Notes under the pieces: model-generated | The model's input: the letters and a program-made list of their open reading frames with translations, nothing else | Told to the model about the DNA's origin: nothing | Databases searched by the model: none | Origin: Gemmatimonadota bacterium | Lineage (GTDB): Bacteria > Gemmatimonadota > Gemmatimonadetes > Gemmatimonadales > Gemmatimonadaceae | Direction: 5' to 3' | DNA: 64,000 bases | Assembly (NCBI GenBank): GCA_028287305.1 | Contig: JAQBPX010000019.1 | Coordinates: 1 to 64,000, forward strand | In this document: positions 1-8,041 of the stretch, in pieces | How positions within the stretch are numbered: position 1 is the first letter of the stretch | Layout: each line of letters begins with the position of its first letter | Made by a program: the position numbers and the translations under genes

Positions 1-323
1 TGCGCCTCCTGACGCTTTTCGCGGCCGGCGTCGGTCACACTGACGATGCGGCTGCGGCCGTCCGCGCCGGGACCCAGATGAAGCCAGCCGGCATCGATCA
101 GCGGGCGCAGGTTGCGGGTGAGCGTGGAGGCGCTGATTTTCATTTCGCGCGCGAGGTCACCGGGCCGGATCGGCCCGAGCTTCACGGCATAGGACAGCAG
201 CGAATACTGGGTGCCCTTCAGGCCGGCCTTGCCGACTTCCGCGTCATAGTGCTGCGCCACACGCCGCAGCAATTGGCGCAATTTGATGTTGGTGCAGCCC
301 TGGGGCTTGACAGCGGTATCCAT
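1..323 (-). CDS. MarR-family transcriptional regulator (3' end outside window)
   Basis: The gene reads leftward out of the window, so only about 107 N-terminal residues are present and the C-terminus is missing. The visible part has the MarR/winged-helix pattern: an N-terminal dimerisation helix, then a helix-turn-helix around PGDLAREMKISASTLTRNL, then the start of a wing (GPGADGRSRIVSVTDAG). Start ATG is at 321-323. It is divergent from the PaaI-type thioesterase gene, with a 58-bp AT-rich gap holding nested palindromes, so it probably controls that gene and itself. The ligand cannot be read from sequence. Confidence 0.85.
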   Translation of the reverse strand, partial: MDTAVKPQGCTNIKLRQLLRRVAQHYDAEVGKAGLKGTQYSLLSYAVKLGPIRPGDLAREMKISASTLTRNLRPLIDAGWLHLGPGADGRSRIVSVTDAGREKRQEA

Positions 324-338
324 ATTTATTATTGTAGC

Positions 339-358
339 TGCAATTGTTGCATATGCAA
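339..358. promoter_or_regulatory. nested palindromes, probable MarR operator
   Basis: Two overlapping inverted repeats lie in the divergent gap. TGCAA-3 nt-TTGCA spans 339-351, and the perfect 12-bp palindrome TTGCATATGCAA spans 347-358. They share one TTGCA arm. This is one of the few AT-rich stretches nearby and fits the size of sites bound by MarR dimers. Assignment to the neighbouring regulator is inference from position. Confidence 0.5.
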
Positions 359-381
359 GTTAATCCCTGAAGGAAACAGCG

Positions 382-927
382 ATGACCCAGATGAACCAGC
401 TCGAAGCCTGGCTGGCCCAGGAGCGTGAAGTGAGGGCGGCGCTCGATGCCGGCGTGGGCGCCGGTGTGGCCAAGCCAGAGCAACTAGCCGGCAAGAGCGG
501 CCTGGAGATGATGCAGGCGATGCTGCGCGGCGAGCTCCCCTATCCGCCGATCGCGCAGACGCTCGATTTCACGCTGATGGAAGTGGACGCGGGCCGCGCC
601 ATGTTCCAGGGCACGCCGGGCCCGGCCCACCTGAACCCGATGGGCACGATCCATGGCGGCTGGTACGCGACGCTGCTGGATTCGGCGCTGGGCTGCGCCG
701 TGCACACCATGATGCCGGCCGGCCGCGGCTACACCACCGCCGAACTGGGCGTGAACCTGGTGCGCGCCATCGGCGCCAAGGCGCCGCGCGTGCGCGCCGA
801 GGGCAAGGTGATCCACTGCGGCCGCCAGCTCGCCACCGCCGAGGCGCGGCTGTACGGGCCGGACGGCACGCTGTACGCGCACGCCACGACGACCTGCCTC
901 GTATTCGAGCTGCCGCCCCAGCGTTAG
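382..927 (+). CDS. PaaI-family hotdog-fold thioesterase
   Basis: This 181-residue protein carries the hotdog acyl-CoA thioesterase signature of the PaaI family, HGGWYATLLDSALGCAV, near residues 91-107, in which the HGG loop and the following Asp belong to the active site. A Shine-Dalgarno-like AAGGAAAC sits just upstream of ATG 382. The N-terminal 50 residues form an extra helical segment before the hotdog core. It probably hydrolyses an acyl-CoA thioester of unknown identity, perhaps aryl- or phenylacetyl-type. It is divergent from a MarR regulator and its stop overlaps the convergent TauE/SafE-like gene by 3 bp. Confidence 0.85.
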   Translation: MTQMNQLEAWLAQEREVRAALDAGVGAGVAKPEQLAGKSGLEMMQAMLRGELPYPPIAQTLDFTLMEVDAGRAMFQGTPGPAHLNPMGTIHGGWYATLLDSALGCAVHTMMPAGRGYTTAELGVNLVRAIGAKAPRVRAEGKVIHCGRQLATAEARLYGPDGTLYAHATTTCLVFELPPQR

Positions 928-1601
928 GCCAAGCCGCACCACACCGCGACGCGGTGAGCAACGTCCATCCACAGCGCCCACACCGTCGCCGCCACCAGCA
1001 GTACGCCGGCGGCACGCGTGCCCCAATCCTGGCGTAAGCGGTTTCCGGTTTGCTGCAGCCGCGCCAGCAGCCGCGGCGCCAGCGCGAGCGACAGGCCGCT
1101 GCCCAGCGCGAACAGCGCCATGCACGCGGCGCCTTCGAGCGCGCCACCGCTGAGCGACGCCACCAGCAGCGCCGAGTACAACAGTCCGCACGGCATGAAG
1201 GCCCACAGCGCCCCGGCAGCCAACACGCCGCCGCGCGCCGCCGCCATCGGCCGCACTCGCGTCCAGACATTGCGCCCCGCGCTGCTCACCCAGATAGGCT
1301 GGCGGACCTGCGCGACCAGCATCAGCCCCCAGGCCAGCACCGCCAGGTGGAAGAACGTCCAGAGCGGCCGCAGGGCCGCGGTGTCGGTGGTCAGCCACGC
1401 GAAGCTTTGCACCGCGAGTCCCGCGCCCGCGCCGGCCGCCGAATAGCCCGCGAGCCGCCCGGCCTGGAACACCCAGAGCGAGCGCGACGGCGATTTGCCC
1501 AGCCGCGCCAGGCCGCCGCAGGCAGCGCCGCACATCGCCGCGCAATGCGGGCCGCCGGCCAAGCCCATCAACAGGGCGGAGAGCGCAAGAGTCGGCTGCA
1601 T
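924..1601 (-). CDS. TauE/SafE-type (DsbD_2-like) membrane protein
   Basis: A 225-residue polytopic membrane protein. The N-terminus has the GGPHCAAMCGA motif typical of the UreH/DsbD_2 branch that databases label 'sulfite exporter TauE/SafE'. Two cysteines sit in this motif and about six hydrophobic segments follow. Members of this branch are often found beside cbb3 oxidase or copper genes and are thought to help metal or cofactor delivery; sulfite export is not shown for them. Here it lies 7 bp downstream of hemN on the same strand, inside an oxygen-response island, so a role in heme/copper oxidase assembly is more likely than sulfite transport. Confidence 0.75.
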   Translation of the reverse strand: MQPTLALSALLMGLAGGPHCAAMCGAACGGLARLGKSPSRSLWVFQAGRLAGYSAAGAGAGLAVQSFAWLTTDTAALRPLWTFFHLAVLAWGLMLVAQVRQPIWVSSAGRNVWTRVRPMAAARGGVLAAGALWAFMPCGLLYSALLVASLSGGALEGAACMALFALGSGLSLALAPRLLARLQQTGNRLRQDWGTRAAGVLLVAATVWALWMDVAHRVAVWCGLA

Positions 1602-1608
1602 GCGGGGC

Positions 1609-2991
1609 TCAGATGATGCGCGAGAACATCGCGCGGTTGCGGCCGGCCTGCAGGTAGCGGTCGAACACCATGGCGACAGCGCGCACCAGGAACCAGCCGC
1701 TGGCCGTCACCTGGATGCCCGCCTCGTCCATCACCACCAGGCCCTGGTCCGCCAGTTCGTCCAATTGCTCGAGTTCGCCGGCGAAATAGCTCTTGAAGTC
1801 GAGCAGCCAGGCCACTTCGATCGACTCGAACAGCACCTGTCCCTGGCACATCAGCGCCATGATCACCGCGCGGCGCGCCAGGTCGTCGCGACTGAGGGCC
1901 AGGCCGCGCACCACCGGCAGCCGGCCTTGCTCGATGTGGTCGCGATACTCCTCCATCGTCTTGGCGTTCTGGCTGTAGGTCGCGCCGACGCGCCCGATGG
2001 CGGACACGCCCAGCCCGATCAGGTCGCAGTCCGGCTGCGTGCTGTAGCCCTGGAAGTTGCGGTGCAGGCGGCCCTGGCGCTTCGCCACCGACAGCGCGTC
2101 GCCGGGCAAGGCGAAGTGGTCCATGCCGATGTAGTCGTAGCCCGCATCCTCGAAGGCTGCCAGCGATTGCGACAGCATGTCCAGCTTCCCGCCGGCGCCG
2201 GGCAGCTCGATCGCGATGATGCGGCGCTGCGGCTTGAAGCGCTGGGGCAGGTGCGCGTAGCCGTACAGCGCGATCCGGTCGGGCCGCAGCTCGCGCACCT
2301 GCTCCAGCGTCCGCGCGAAGGTCAGCGCGGTCTGCCGGGGCAAGCCATAGATCAGGTCCACGTTGATGGAGTCGAACCCGACCCGGCGCGCCTCCCGCAT
2401 CAGCGCGAACACCTGTTCGGCCGGCTGGATGCGTTGCACGGCTTTCTGCACCTCGGCGTCGAAGTCCTGCACGCCGAAGCTGATGCGGTTGAAACCCAGG
2501 CCGGCCAGCACTTCCAGCCGCTTGCCATCCACCGTGCGCGGATCGACTTCGATCGATTGCTCCGCGCCGGGCGCCAGCGCGAAGCCGCGCCTGAGCATGG
2601 CCATCAGGGTCCGCAGTTCTTCATCGGACAGGAAAGTCGGCGTGCCGCCCCCCAGGTGCAATTGCGTCACGGCCTGGCCCACGCCAAGCAGCGCGGTGTG
2701 CAGGTCCACCTCGCGTGCAAGCAAGCGCAGGTAAGGGGCCGCGCGATCGTGGTGTTTGGTGATGATCTTGTTGCAGGCGCAGAAGTAGCACAGCGATTCG
2801 CAAAACGGCAGATGCACGTACAGCGACAGCGGCTGAGCCAGCGCGGCGCGGCCGGCCTTGCGCTGCGCCAGGGCCTGCGCGTAGTCGGCGGCGGTGAACG
2901 CCTCGACAAAGCGGTTGGCGGTCGGATAGGAGGTATAGCGCGGCCCCGGGATGTCGAACCGGCGCAGCAGATCGGGGGAGACGTGGGTCAT
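1609..2991 (-). CDS. hemN: oxygen-independent coproporphyrinogen III oxidase
   Basis: A 460-residue cytoplasmic radical-SAM enzyme that decarboxylates coproporphyrinogen III to protoporphyrinogen IX without O2. The cluster motif CESLCYFCACNK is at residues 64-75, with the CX3CX2C cysteines at 64, 68 and 71. The substrate-side GGGTPTFL segment and the C-terminal HemN domain follow. I chose ATG 2991 (MTHVSPDLLRRFD) over an upstream in-frame start at 3057, because that longer start would run into the FNR box. A perfect FNR palindrome at 3044-3057 is centred about 60 bp upstream, which fits anaerobic induction. Confidence 0.95.
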   Translation of the reverse strand: MTHVSPDLLRRFDIPGPRYTSYPTANRFVEAFTAADYAQALAQRKAGRAALAQPLSLYVHLPFCESLCYFCACNKIITKHHDRAAPYLRLLAREVDLHTALLGVGQAVTQLHLGGGTPTFLSDEELRTLMAMLRRGFALAPGAEQSIEVDPRTVDGKRLEVLAGLGFNRISFGVQDFDAEVQKAVQRIQPAEQVFALMREARRVGFDSINVDLIYGLPRQTALTFARTLEQVRELRPDRIALYGYAHLPQRFKPQRRIIAIELPGAGGKLDMLSQSLAAFEDAGYDYIGMDHFALPGDALSVAKRQGRLHRNFQGYSTQPDCDLIGLGVSAIGRVGATYSQNAKTMEEYRDHIEQGRLPVVRGLALSRDDLARRAVIMALMCQGQVLFESIEVAWLLDFKSYFAGELEQLDELADQGLVVMDEAGIQVTASGWFLVRAVAMVFDRYLQAGRNRAMFSRII

Positions 2992-3043
2992 TCGCGGGCT
3001 TGGGGTGATGAGCTGACTGTGCGGCCTGCCAAGCCGCCACCGC

Positions 3044-3057
3044 TTGATCTGGATCAA
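3044..3057. promoter_or_regulatory. FNR/ANR box, perfect consensus, between hemN and rquA operon
   Basis: TTGAT-CTGG-ATCAA matches the FNR consensus TTGAT-N4-ATCAA at all ten conserved positions. It lies in the 122-bp gap between divergent hemN and the small-membrane-protein/rquA operon, centred 60 bp from one start and 63 bp from the other. Either or both genes could be activated from it. An FNR protein with the matching recognition residues is encoded at 6840-7622. Confidence 0.85.
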
Positions 3058-3113
3058 ACACGCGCGGTGCCGGCCGCGCCATAGTGGGCTTCCAACCCCA
3101 GGAGCCAGACACC

Positions 3114-3590
3114 ATGAATGACCTGATACTTTTCGCCCATCCCACCTTCGGGGTGCTGGGCATATTGGCCGCCGTGTGGGTGTTCGTCGAAACCCTCAAC
3201 GCCGGCGCGGACAACGCCAGGCGCATCCGCATCGCGGCGCTGGCCGTGGCGGTGTTCATGCTGCTGTCATGGGTCCTGGCCGGCTACTGGTACGTCAACT
3301 TCTATTCGCCGGACAAGGCGCTGATCCTGAAGGGTCCGTGGCCGTGGGCGCACAAGATCTTCATGGAAACCAAGGAACACCTGTTCTTCATCCCGCTCCT
3401 GCTGGCCTTCTACCTGCCGTTCGCGACGCGCGAGCGGCTGTTCGCCAACAAGGTGGCCCGCACCATGGTGCTGTCGGTGGCGGCAATGATCGCCGCGTCG
3501 GGCTTTGCCATCGAAGGCGCGGGCGCCGTCATCAACTACGGCGTCAAGGTTTCGCTTCTCCAATCCGCAACCCAAAGGACACAGCCATGA
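3114..3590 (+). CDS. unknown four-helix membrane protein, first gene of rquA operon
   Basis: I do not recognise this 158-residue protein. It has four predicted membrane helices (about 3-27, 39-60, 87-104 and 116-138) and three histidines at or near membrane faces (H9, H80, H89), with an aromatic loop GPWPWAHKIF between helices 2 and 3. That layout would allow heme or quinone contact, but nothing proves it. ATG 3114 follows a GGAG. Its stop overlaps the next gene by 4 bp (ATGA), so it is translationally coupled to the second small membrane protein and then rquA. The FNR box upstream suggests low-oxygen expression. Confidence 0.8.
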   Translation: MNDLILFAHPTFGVLGILAAVWVFVETLNAGADNARRIRIAALAVAVFMLLSWVLAGYWYVNFYSPDKALILKGPWPWAHKIFMETKEHLFFIPLLLAFYLPFATRERLFANKVARTMVLSVAAMIAASGFAIEGAGAVINYGVKVSLLQSATQRTQP

Positions 3591-3955
3591 CAACGCATGC
3601 CGCCAAGTTCGACGACGTCGCCGGGTACGCCCCGCAAACCTCGGGCAGCACGATCCTGCTCAATCCCGCCTCCTCGGCGTTCGCGCTGTCGGCCGCGATC
3701 GCAATCGTGTTCAACACGCTGCTCACCTGGGGCAAGGAAGCCTACCCGGCCCTGAATGCGTTCATGGCCTCCCTCAGCGGCCACCATTGGATCACCCATG
3801 GCCTGGCCGACGTCGCGGTGTTCATCGCGCTGGGGCTGGTGTTCATGACATTCGGGACGGCCAGCCAGATGAGCCCCAAGCAATTGGTGGCCGTGCTGGT
3901 GTCTGCGGTGTTTTCAGCGGGGCTGGGCCTCGCGGCCTGGTTTGTCCTGGGGTGA
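3587..3955 (+). CDS. unknown small membrane protein, second gene of rquA operon
   Basis: I do not recognise this 122-residue protein. A hydrophilic N-terminus of about 28 residues is followed by about three hydrophobic helices. A histidine cluster, SGHHWITHGLAD (H66, H67, H71), lies just before the second helix. It overlaps the preceding gene by 4 bp (ATGA) and rquA by 4 bp (GTGA). Tight coupling to rquA and the paired histidines suggest a membrane partner in quinone chemistry or electron transfer; this is inference only. Confidence 0.8.
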   Translation: MTTHAAKFDDVAGYAPQTSGSTILLNPASSAFALSAAIAIVFNTLLTWGKEAYPALNAFMASLSGHHWITHGLADVAVFIALGLVFMTFGTASQMSPKQLVAVLVSAVFSAGLGLAAWFVLG

Positions 3956-4644
3956 GCGCCGTCCTGCCGCTCGCGCCGGCGATTCCCCGGTACCTCGAGC
4001 AAGCTTACTGGTGGGCGTATGTGCACCCGCGCGCGGTGCGGCTGTTCGAGCGCGAGTGGCTGGTGAACCTGATCCTCTTCGGCAACTACGGACGCCTGCG
4101 CGACGCCGCGCTGGCGGAACTCGGTGAAACGGTGCCAGGCCGGACCTTGCAGGTCGCCTGCGTCTACGGCAACCTCACGCCCCGCCTGCGCCAACGGCTG
4201 GCCCCGGACGCCAGCCTGGACGTGGTGGACATCCTGCCGATCCAGCTCAAGAACCTGGCCTCGAAGATGCCCGCCGACGAGCGCGTGACCTTGCTGCGAA
4301 GCGACTCGCGCGCCCTGCCCTCTCCCGACGCGCGCTACGACCAGGTGCTGCTGTTCTTCCTGCTGCACGAGCAGCCCGAGGCGGTGCGCCGCGCGACCTT
4401 GTCCGAGGCGATGCGCGTGGTCAAGCCGGGCGGCAAGATCGTGATCGTGGACTACCACCGCCCGGTGCGGCTGCATCCGCTGCGCCCGTTGATGACGGGA
4501 GTGTTCCGCACGCTCGAACCCTATGCGATGGACCTGTGGGAACACGACATCGCCCAATACCTGCCGGCAAACGCAAGACCGTCGTCGTCCGAGAAGCGGA
4601 CCTACTACGGCGGCCTGTACCAGAAGCTGGTTCTGGTGCGCTGA
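3952..4644 (+). CDS. rquA: rhodoquinone biosynthesis protein RquA
   Basis: This 230-residue protein matches the RquA family, which converts ubiquinone to rhodoquinone, a low-potential quinone used to drive fumarate reduction. Recognisable blocks are AYWWAYVHPRAVRLFERE (18-35), the altered SAM-motif region VACVYGNLT (68-76), VVDILPIQLKN (91-101), LLFFLLHEQP (133-142) and VKPGGKIVIVDYHRP (157-171). Ordinary methyltransferases carry a glycine-rich GxGxG where this has VACVYGNL, which is an RquA hallmark. GTG 3952 overlaps the previous stop; upstream in-frame sequence is antisense-like and was excluded. The next gene, 10 bp downstream, is a dicarboxylate-type transporter. Confidence 0.9.
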   Translation: MSAVLPLAPAIPRYLEQAYWWAYVHPRAVRLFEREWLVNLILFGNYGRLRDAALAELGETVPGRTLQVACVYGNLTPRLRQRLAPDASLDVVDILPIQLKNLASKMPADERVTLLRSDSRALPSPDARYDQVLLFFLLHEQPEAVRRATLSEAMRVVKPGGKIVIVDYHRPVRLHPLRPLMTGVFRTLEPYAMDLWEHDIAQYLPANARPSSSEKRTYYGGLYQKLVLVR

Positions 4645-4654
4645 AAGGACCCTC

Positions 4655-6181
4655 ATGAGCGCCATCCTCCATCCGCCCATCCTCGAACCCATGCCGGCGC
4701 ATTCCGGCAGGGACTGGATCAAGACCCTGGCTCTGTTCGTCGCGCTGGCCGCACTGGCTGCCATCGTGCTGATGCCCAGGCCGGAAGGCTTGCCCCAAGC
4801 CGGCCAATTGATGCTGGGGATCCTCGCCTTCGCGGTGATCGTCTGGATGACCGAGGCGCTCGACTATGCGGTGAGTGCGGTGGTGATCGCCGCGCTCATG
4901 GTTTTCCTGCTCGCCTACGCGCCCGATGCGGCCAAGCCCGCGGGCGCCGACATGGGCACCGGCGCTGCGCTCACCCTCGCCTTGTCCGGCTTCTCCAACA
5001 ACGCCGTGGCCCTGGTGGCCGCGGCCTGCTTCATCGCAGCGGCAATGACCGCCACCGGGCTGGACCGCCGCATCGCGCTGTTCGTCCTCTCGAAGGTGGA
5101 TGCCCGCACCAACCACATCGTGATCGGTGCGATGGCCGTGGGCTTCCTGCTGTCGTTCATCGTCCCCAGCACCACCGCACGGGTCGCCTGCCTGGTGCCG
5201 ATCATGATCGGCTTCATCCTGGCATTCAAGGTGCAGAAGCGCAGCCGCTTCGCCGGCCTGCTGGTGATCACCGCGGCGCAGACCGCCAGCATCTGGAACA
5301 TCGGCATCAAGACCGCGGCGGCGCAGAACATGGTGGCGATGGGCTTCATCGAAAAGCAACTGCAGGCCACCATCACCTGGGCCGAATGGTTCATCGCCGG
5401 GGCGCCGTTCTCCGCCCTGACGAGTGTCGCGCTGTACTTCATCATGACCCGCATGATGAAGCCGGAAACCAAGGAGATCGTCGGTGGCCGTGACGCCATC
5501 CGCCTGCAGCGCGACGCGCTCGGCCCCATGACGGCCAGGGAATGGAAGCTGCTGGCGATCGTGCTGGTGCTGCTGGGCTTCTGGGCCACCGAGAAGGTGC
5601 TCCATGACTTCGACACCTCGTCGACCACCATCGCCGCCATCGCCCTGATGCTGTTGCCGCGGCTGGGCGTGATGGACTGGAAGGAGTCGCAAAAGGGCTT
5701 CCCGTGGGGAACCGTGGTGCTGTTCGCCATCGGCATCAGCGTCGGCACCGCGCTGCTGCGGACCAACGCGGCCGGCTGGCTCGCCAACCTGATCGTGCAG
5801 AACCTCGGGCTGCAACAGGCCAGCGCCTTCGCGATCATGATGCTGCTGTCGCTGTTCCTGGTGGTGATTCACCTGGGCTTCGCCAGCGCGACGGCCCTGG
5901 CCTCGACCATGATTCCGATCATCATCAGCGTCTTGGTCGCCGTGAAGACACCCGGCATCAACGTGGTCGGCATGACCATGCTGCTGCAGTTCGTGGTGAG
6001 TTTCGGCTTCATCCTGCCGGTGAACGCGCCGCAGAACATGATCGCTTATGGCACCGGCACATTCGATGCGCGCGACTTCATCCGCACCGGCCTGGCACTG
6101 ACGCTGGCCGCGGCGGTGCTGCTGGTGATCTTTTCGCTGACCTACTGGCCCTGGATGGGTTACATGACCCAGCCTGGTTGA
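4655..6181 (+). CDS. SLC13/DASS-family anion (dicarboxylate) transporter
   Basis: A 508-residue polytopic membrane protein of the divalent anion:sodium symporter family. It has two repeated halves, each with an SNT-like or substrate-binding hairpin; examples are SGFSNNAVALVAA in the first half, PSTTARVACLVP after it, and a late FILPVNAPQNMIAYGTG block. Family members move succinate, fumarate, malate, citrate or sulfate. ATG 4655 is 10 bp after rquA, on the same strand. With rhodoquinone production upstream, C4-dicarboxylate uptake or exchange for fumarate respiration is an attractive role, but the substrate is not readable from sequence. Confidence 0.85.
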   Translation: MSAILHPPILEPMPAHSGRDWIKTLALFVALAALAAIVLMPRPEGLPQAGQLMLGILAFAVIVWMTEALDYAVSAVVIAALMVFLLAYAPDAAKPAGADMGTGAALTLALSGFSNNAVALVAAACFIAAAMTATGLDRRIALFVLSKVDARTNHIVIGAMAVGFLLSFIVPSTTARVACLVPIMIGFILAFKVQKRSRFAGLLVITAAQTASIWNIGIKTAAAQNMVAMGFIEKQLQATITWAEWFIAGAPFSALTSVALYFIMTRMMKPETKEIVGGRDAIRLQRDALGPMTAREWKLLAIVLVLLGFWATEKVLHDFDTSSTTIAAIALMLLPRLGVMDWKESQKGFPWGTVVLFAIGISVGTALLRTNAAGWLANLIVQNLGLQQASAFAIMMLLSLFLVVIHLGFASATALASTMIPIIISVLVAVKTPGINVVGMTMLLQFVVSFGFILPVNAPQNMIAYGTGTFDARDFIRTGLALTLAAAVLLVIFSLTYWPWMGYMTQPG

Positions 6182-6194
6182 GGCAGGACGCGGT

Positions 6195-6803
6195 TCAAGT
6201 TGAAATCGGTTCGACTTCCCGCAAGCTGCGGCCCACGCCGATCGGTGCCGGCGCCGTGAGGACGATCCGGGTGAACAACCGGTCGAAGCCCGGTAGGCCG
6301 GCGCCGGCACCCAGCGGGTCGGGATCGGCGAGAAAGGCGGCGTCGAGTTCGGCCCAGTCGGCGGGCGTCAACAGCCGCTGCGCCGCGGGCAACAGCTGGA
6401 CTTCCTCGATCCGCATGTGCTCGAGGTAGAAGCTGACGTACTGGCGGGCGGCCTGCTCGAAGTCGGCGCGGCGCGATTCGCCCAGCAGCTCCCAGGCCAG
6501 CAGCAGGTGCTGCAAGGCGCGCACCTTGTGCTCGCCCTTCATGTGGTCGGCTTCCAGCGCCTGGATCACCGGCATCAATTCCGGCGCGGCGCGCACCAGC
6601 TTCGGAAACAGCAGGTCCGACTCCTTCGGGTGATGGTGCTGCTCGGGATACTCGTCGATGTAGAAGAGCATCGCGCGCAGCACGTCGAAGAACCGCTCCG
6701 GCTCGTCGGCCGGGCCCTTGTCGACCATCGCCACGAGCGAGCGGAGAACCGCGGTGATCGAGCTATGCTGGTCGCGGATGATTTGCGCTGCGCCGGTGTT
6801 CAT
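6195..6803 (-). CDS. hemerythrin-domain protein
   Basis: A 202-residue soluble protein with the hemerythrin HHE four-helix fold. Likely diiron ligands appear in order: DQHSS near the N-terminus, EQHHHPKESDLL, ADHMKGEH and LEHMRIEEVQLLP. Such proteins bind O2, NO or iron and often help repair iron-sulfur clusters or sense oxygen. I preferred ATG 6803 over the upstream TTG at 6815. It lies 37 bp upstream of the fnr stop-side region on the same strand, so it may be expressed from its own promoter ahead of nothing else in the unit. It is convergent with the DASS transporter, 13 bp apart. Confidence 0.85.
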   Translation of the reverse strand: MNTGAAQIIRDQHSSITAVLRSLVAMVDKGPADEPERFFDVLRAMLFYIDEYPEQHHHPKESDLLFPKLVRAAPELMPVIQALEADHMKGEHKVRALQHLLLAWELLGESRRADFEQAARQYVSFYLEHMRIEEVQLLPAAQRLLTPADWAELDAAFLADPDPLGAGAGLPGFDRLFTRIVLTAPAPIGVGRSLREVEPIST

Positions 6804-6839
6804 CTGGTTTTCCAATGCGGGTGTGTGACGGCGCCGCGC

Positions 6840-7622
6840 TCAGCGCATGCGCAATTCGAAGGAGCGCTTCAGGCCTTCGGGGTTGACGATGCGGATGTGT
6901 CGCTTGTCCACTTCCAACAGGCCCTGCAGCGCGAAGGCCGAGAAGGTGCGGCTGACGGTCTCCAGCTTCATACCCAGGTAGCTGCCGATCTCCGCGCGCG
7001 ACATGCGCAGGTGAAATTCATGGGCCGAATAGCCGCGCGCCTTCAGCCGCTGCGACAGGTTCAGCAGGAAGGCCGCCAGCCGCTCCTCGGCGTTCATGCT
7101 GCCGAGCAGCATCATCAGGCTGTGCTCGCGCACGATCTCGCGGCTCATCAGGCGAGTGACGACGTGCTGCATGTTGGCGGCGCTGCTGGACAACTCGCTC
7201 AGCAGCGAATACGGAATGGCGCAGATCTCGGTGTCTTCCAGTGCGATCGCGCTGCTGGCATAGGCGCCCTGCGCCAGGCCGTCCAGCCCCATCAACTCGC
7301 CGGCCATGTAGAAGCCGCTGACCTGGTCGCGGCCGTCGGCCAGCGTGAGGCTCGCCTTGAAGGTGCCGCTGCGCACCGCGTAGATGAAGAGGAACTTGTC
7401 GCCCTCCAGGTACAGCGCCTCACCGGCCTTGACCTTGCGGCGGGCGAACATCAGGCCGTCGAGGCTGTCGACGTCGGCCTCGGCCAGGCCACAGGGCAGG
7501 CACAGGTCGCGCAGGTGGCAGCTGGAGCAGTGCGTCTTGATGGCAATCACCGACGGGACCGGTACGGAGTAGATGGTGGTGCGGACGGAGCGGGAAGGTG
7601 CTTCGAGCATTGCGGCGTGCAT
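6840..7622 (-). CDS. fnr: FNR/ANR-type oxygen-sensing regulator
   Basis: A 260-residue Crp/Fnr protein with an oxygen-labile [4Fe-4S] centre. N-terminal cysteines at 32, 35 and 41 (HCSSCHLRDLC), with an extra Cys at 44, and the remote Cys134 (TEICAIP) match the four FNR ligands. A cAMP-like beta-roll occupies about 55-165. The helix-turn-helix SRAEIGSYLGMKLETVSRTF keeps the Glu-Ser-Arg triad that reads TTGAT half-sites. ATG 7622 is 14 bp after the receiver-only gene stop, so the two are probably co-transcribed. FNR boxes at hemN/rquA, ccoN and ccoI/uspA are its likely targets. Confidence 0.95.
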   Translation of the reverse strand: MHAAMLEAPSRSVRTTIYSVPVPSVIAIKTHCSSCHLRDLCLPCGLAEADVDSLDGLMFARRKVKAGEALYLEGDKFLFIYAVRSGTFKASLTLADGRDQVSGFYMAGELMGLDGLAQGAYASSAIALEDTEICAIPYSLLSELSSSAANMQHVVTRLMSREIVREHSLMMLLGSMNAEERLAAFLLNLSQRLKARGYSAHEFHLRMSRAEIGSYLGMKLETVSRTFSAFALQGLLEVDKRHIRIVNPEGLKRSFELRMR

Positions 7623-7636
7623 GGGGTTCCTCGGGC

Positions 7637-8041
7637 TTATTGGGGTTGGGGTTTGGTGGCCGGCAGGAGCCGCGGCGCGGCGGCCACGGCCTGGGGGAGC
7701 TGGTCGAATTCGGAACTCTTGTCGAGGAAGCGCACAGCGCCCTCGCGCAGGTAGCGCTGGCGGTAGGCGGGTCCGGAGTTGTTGCTGAAGACCACGAACG
7801 CGATCTCCGGCTGCGCGGCGCGGACGGCGCGCATGACATCCAGGCCGGGCCCGCCTTCGAGCTGGACGTCCAGCACCACCACATCGGGGCGGGTGGACAG
7901 GATGCCGTCGATGGAGCCTTGCGGGGTCTCGGCCTGGCCGACGACGGTCATCGGCGCGCCCAACATCCGGGCGACGCGGGCGCGTATCAGGACGGAGTCG
8001 TCGGCCAGGAAAACCTTGATGGGAACGATGCGGTGCGGCAT
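7637..8041 (-). CDS. single-domain response-regulator receiver protein
   Basis: A 134-residue CheY-like receiver with no output domain. The acidic pair is D14-D15, the phospho-acceptor is D58 (VVVLDVQLEGGPG), a conserved Ser/Asn stretch VFSNNS replaces the usual Thr region, and the Lys appears in FLDKSSE. It is immediately upstream of fnr on the same strand. It could act as a phosphate sink or adaptor for the PAS kinase encoded nearby at 9033-10127; that pairing is inference from neighbourhood. Confidence 0.85.
   Translation of the reverse strand: MPHRIVPIKVFLADDSVLIRARVARMLGAPMTVVGQAETPQGSIDGILSTRPDVVVLDVQLEGGPGLDVMRAVRAAQPEIAFVVFSNNSGPAYRQRYLREGAVRFLDKSSEFDQLPQAVAAAPRLLPATKPQPQ

Noticed and set aside
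924-1601. Sulfite exporter function for the TauE/SafE-named protein
   Set aside because: The motif belongs to the DsbD_2/UreH-like branch and the context is heme/cbb3 assembly; nothing points to sulfite.
2992-3057. Longer HemN start at 3057
   Set aside because: It would place the start codon within the FNR box and adds residues not typical of HemN.
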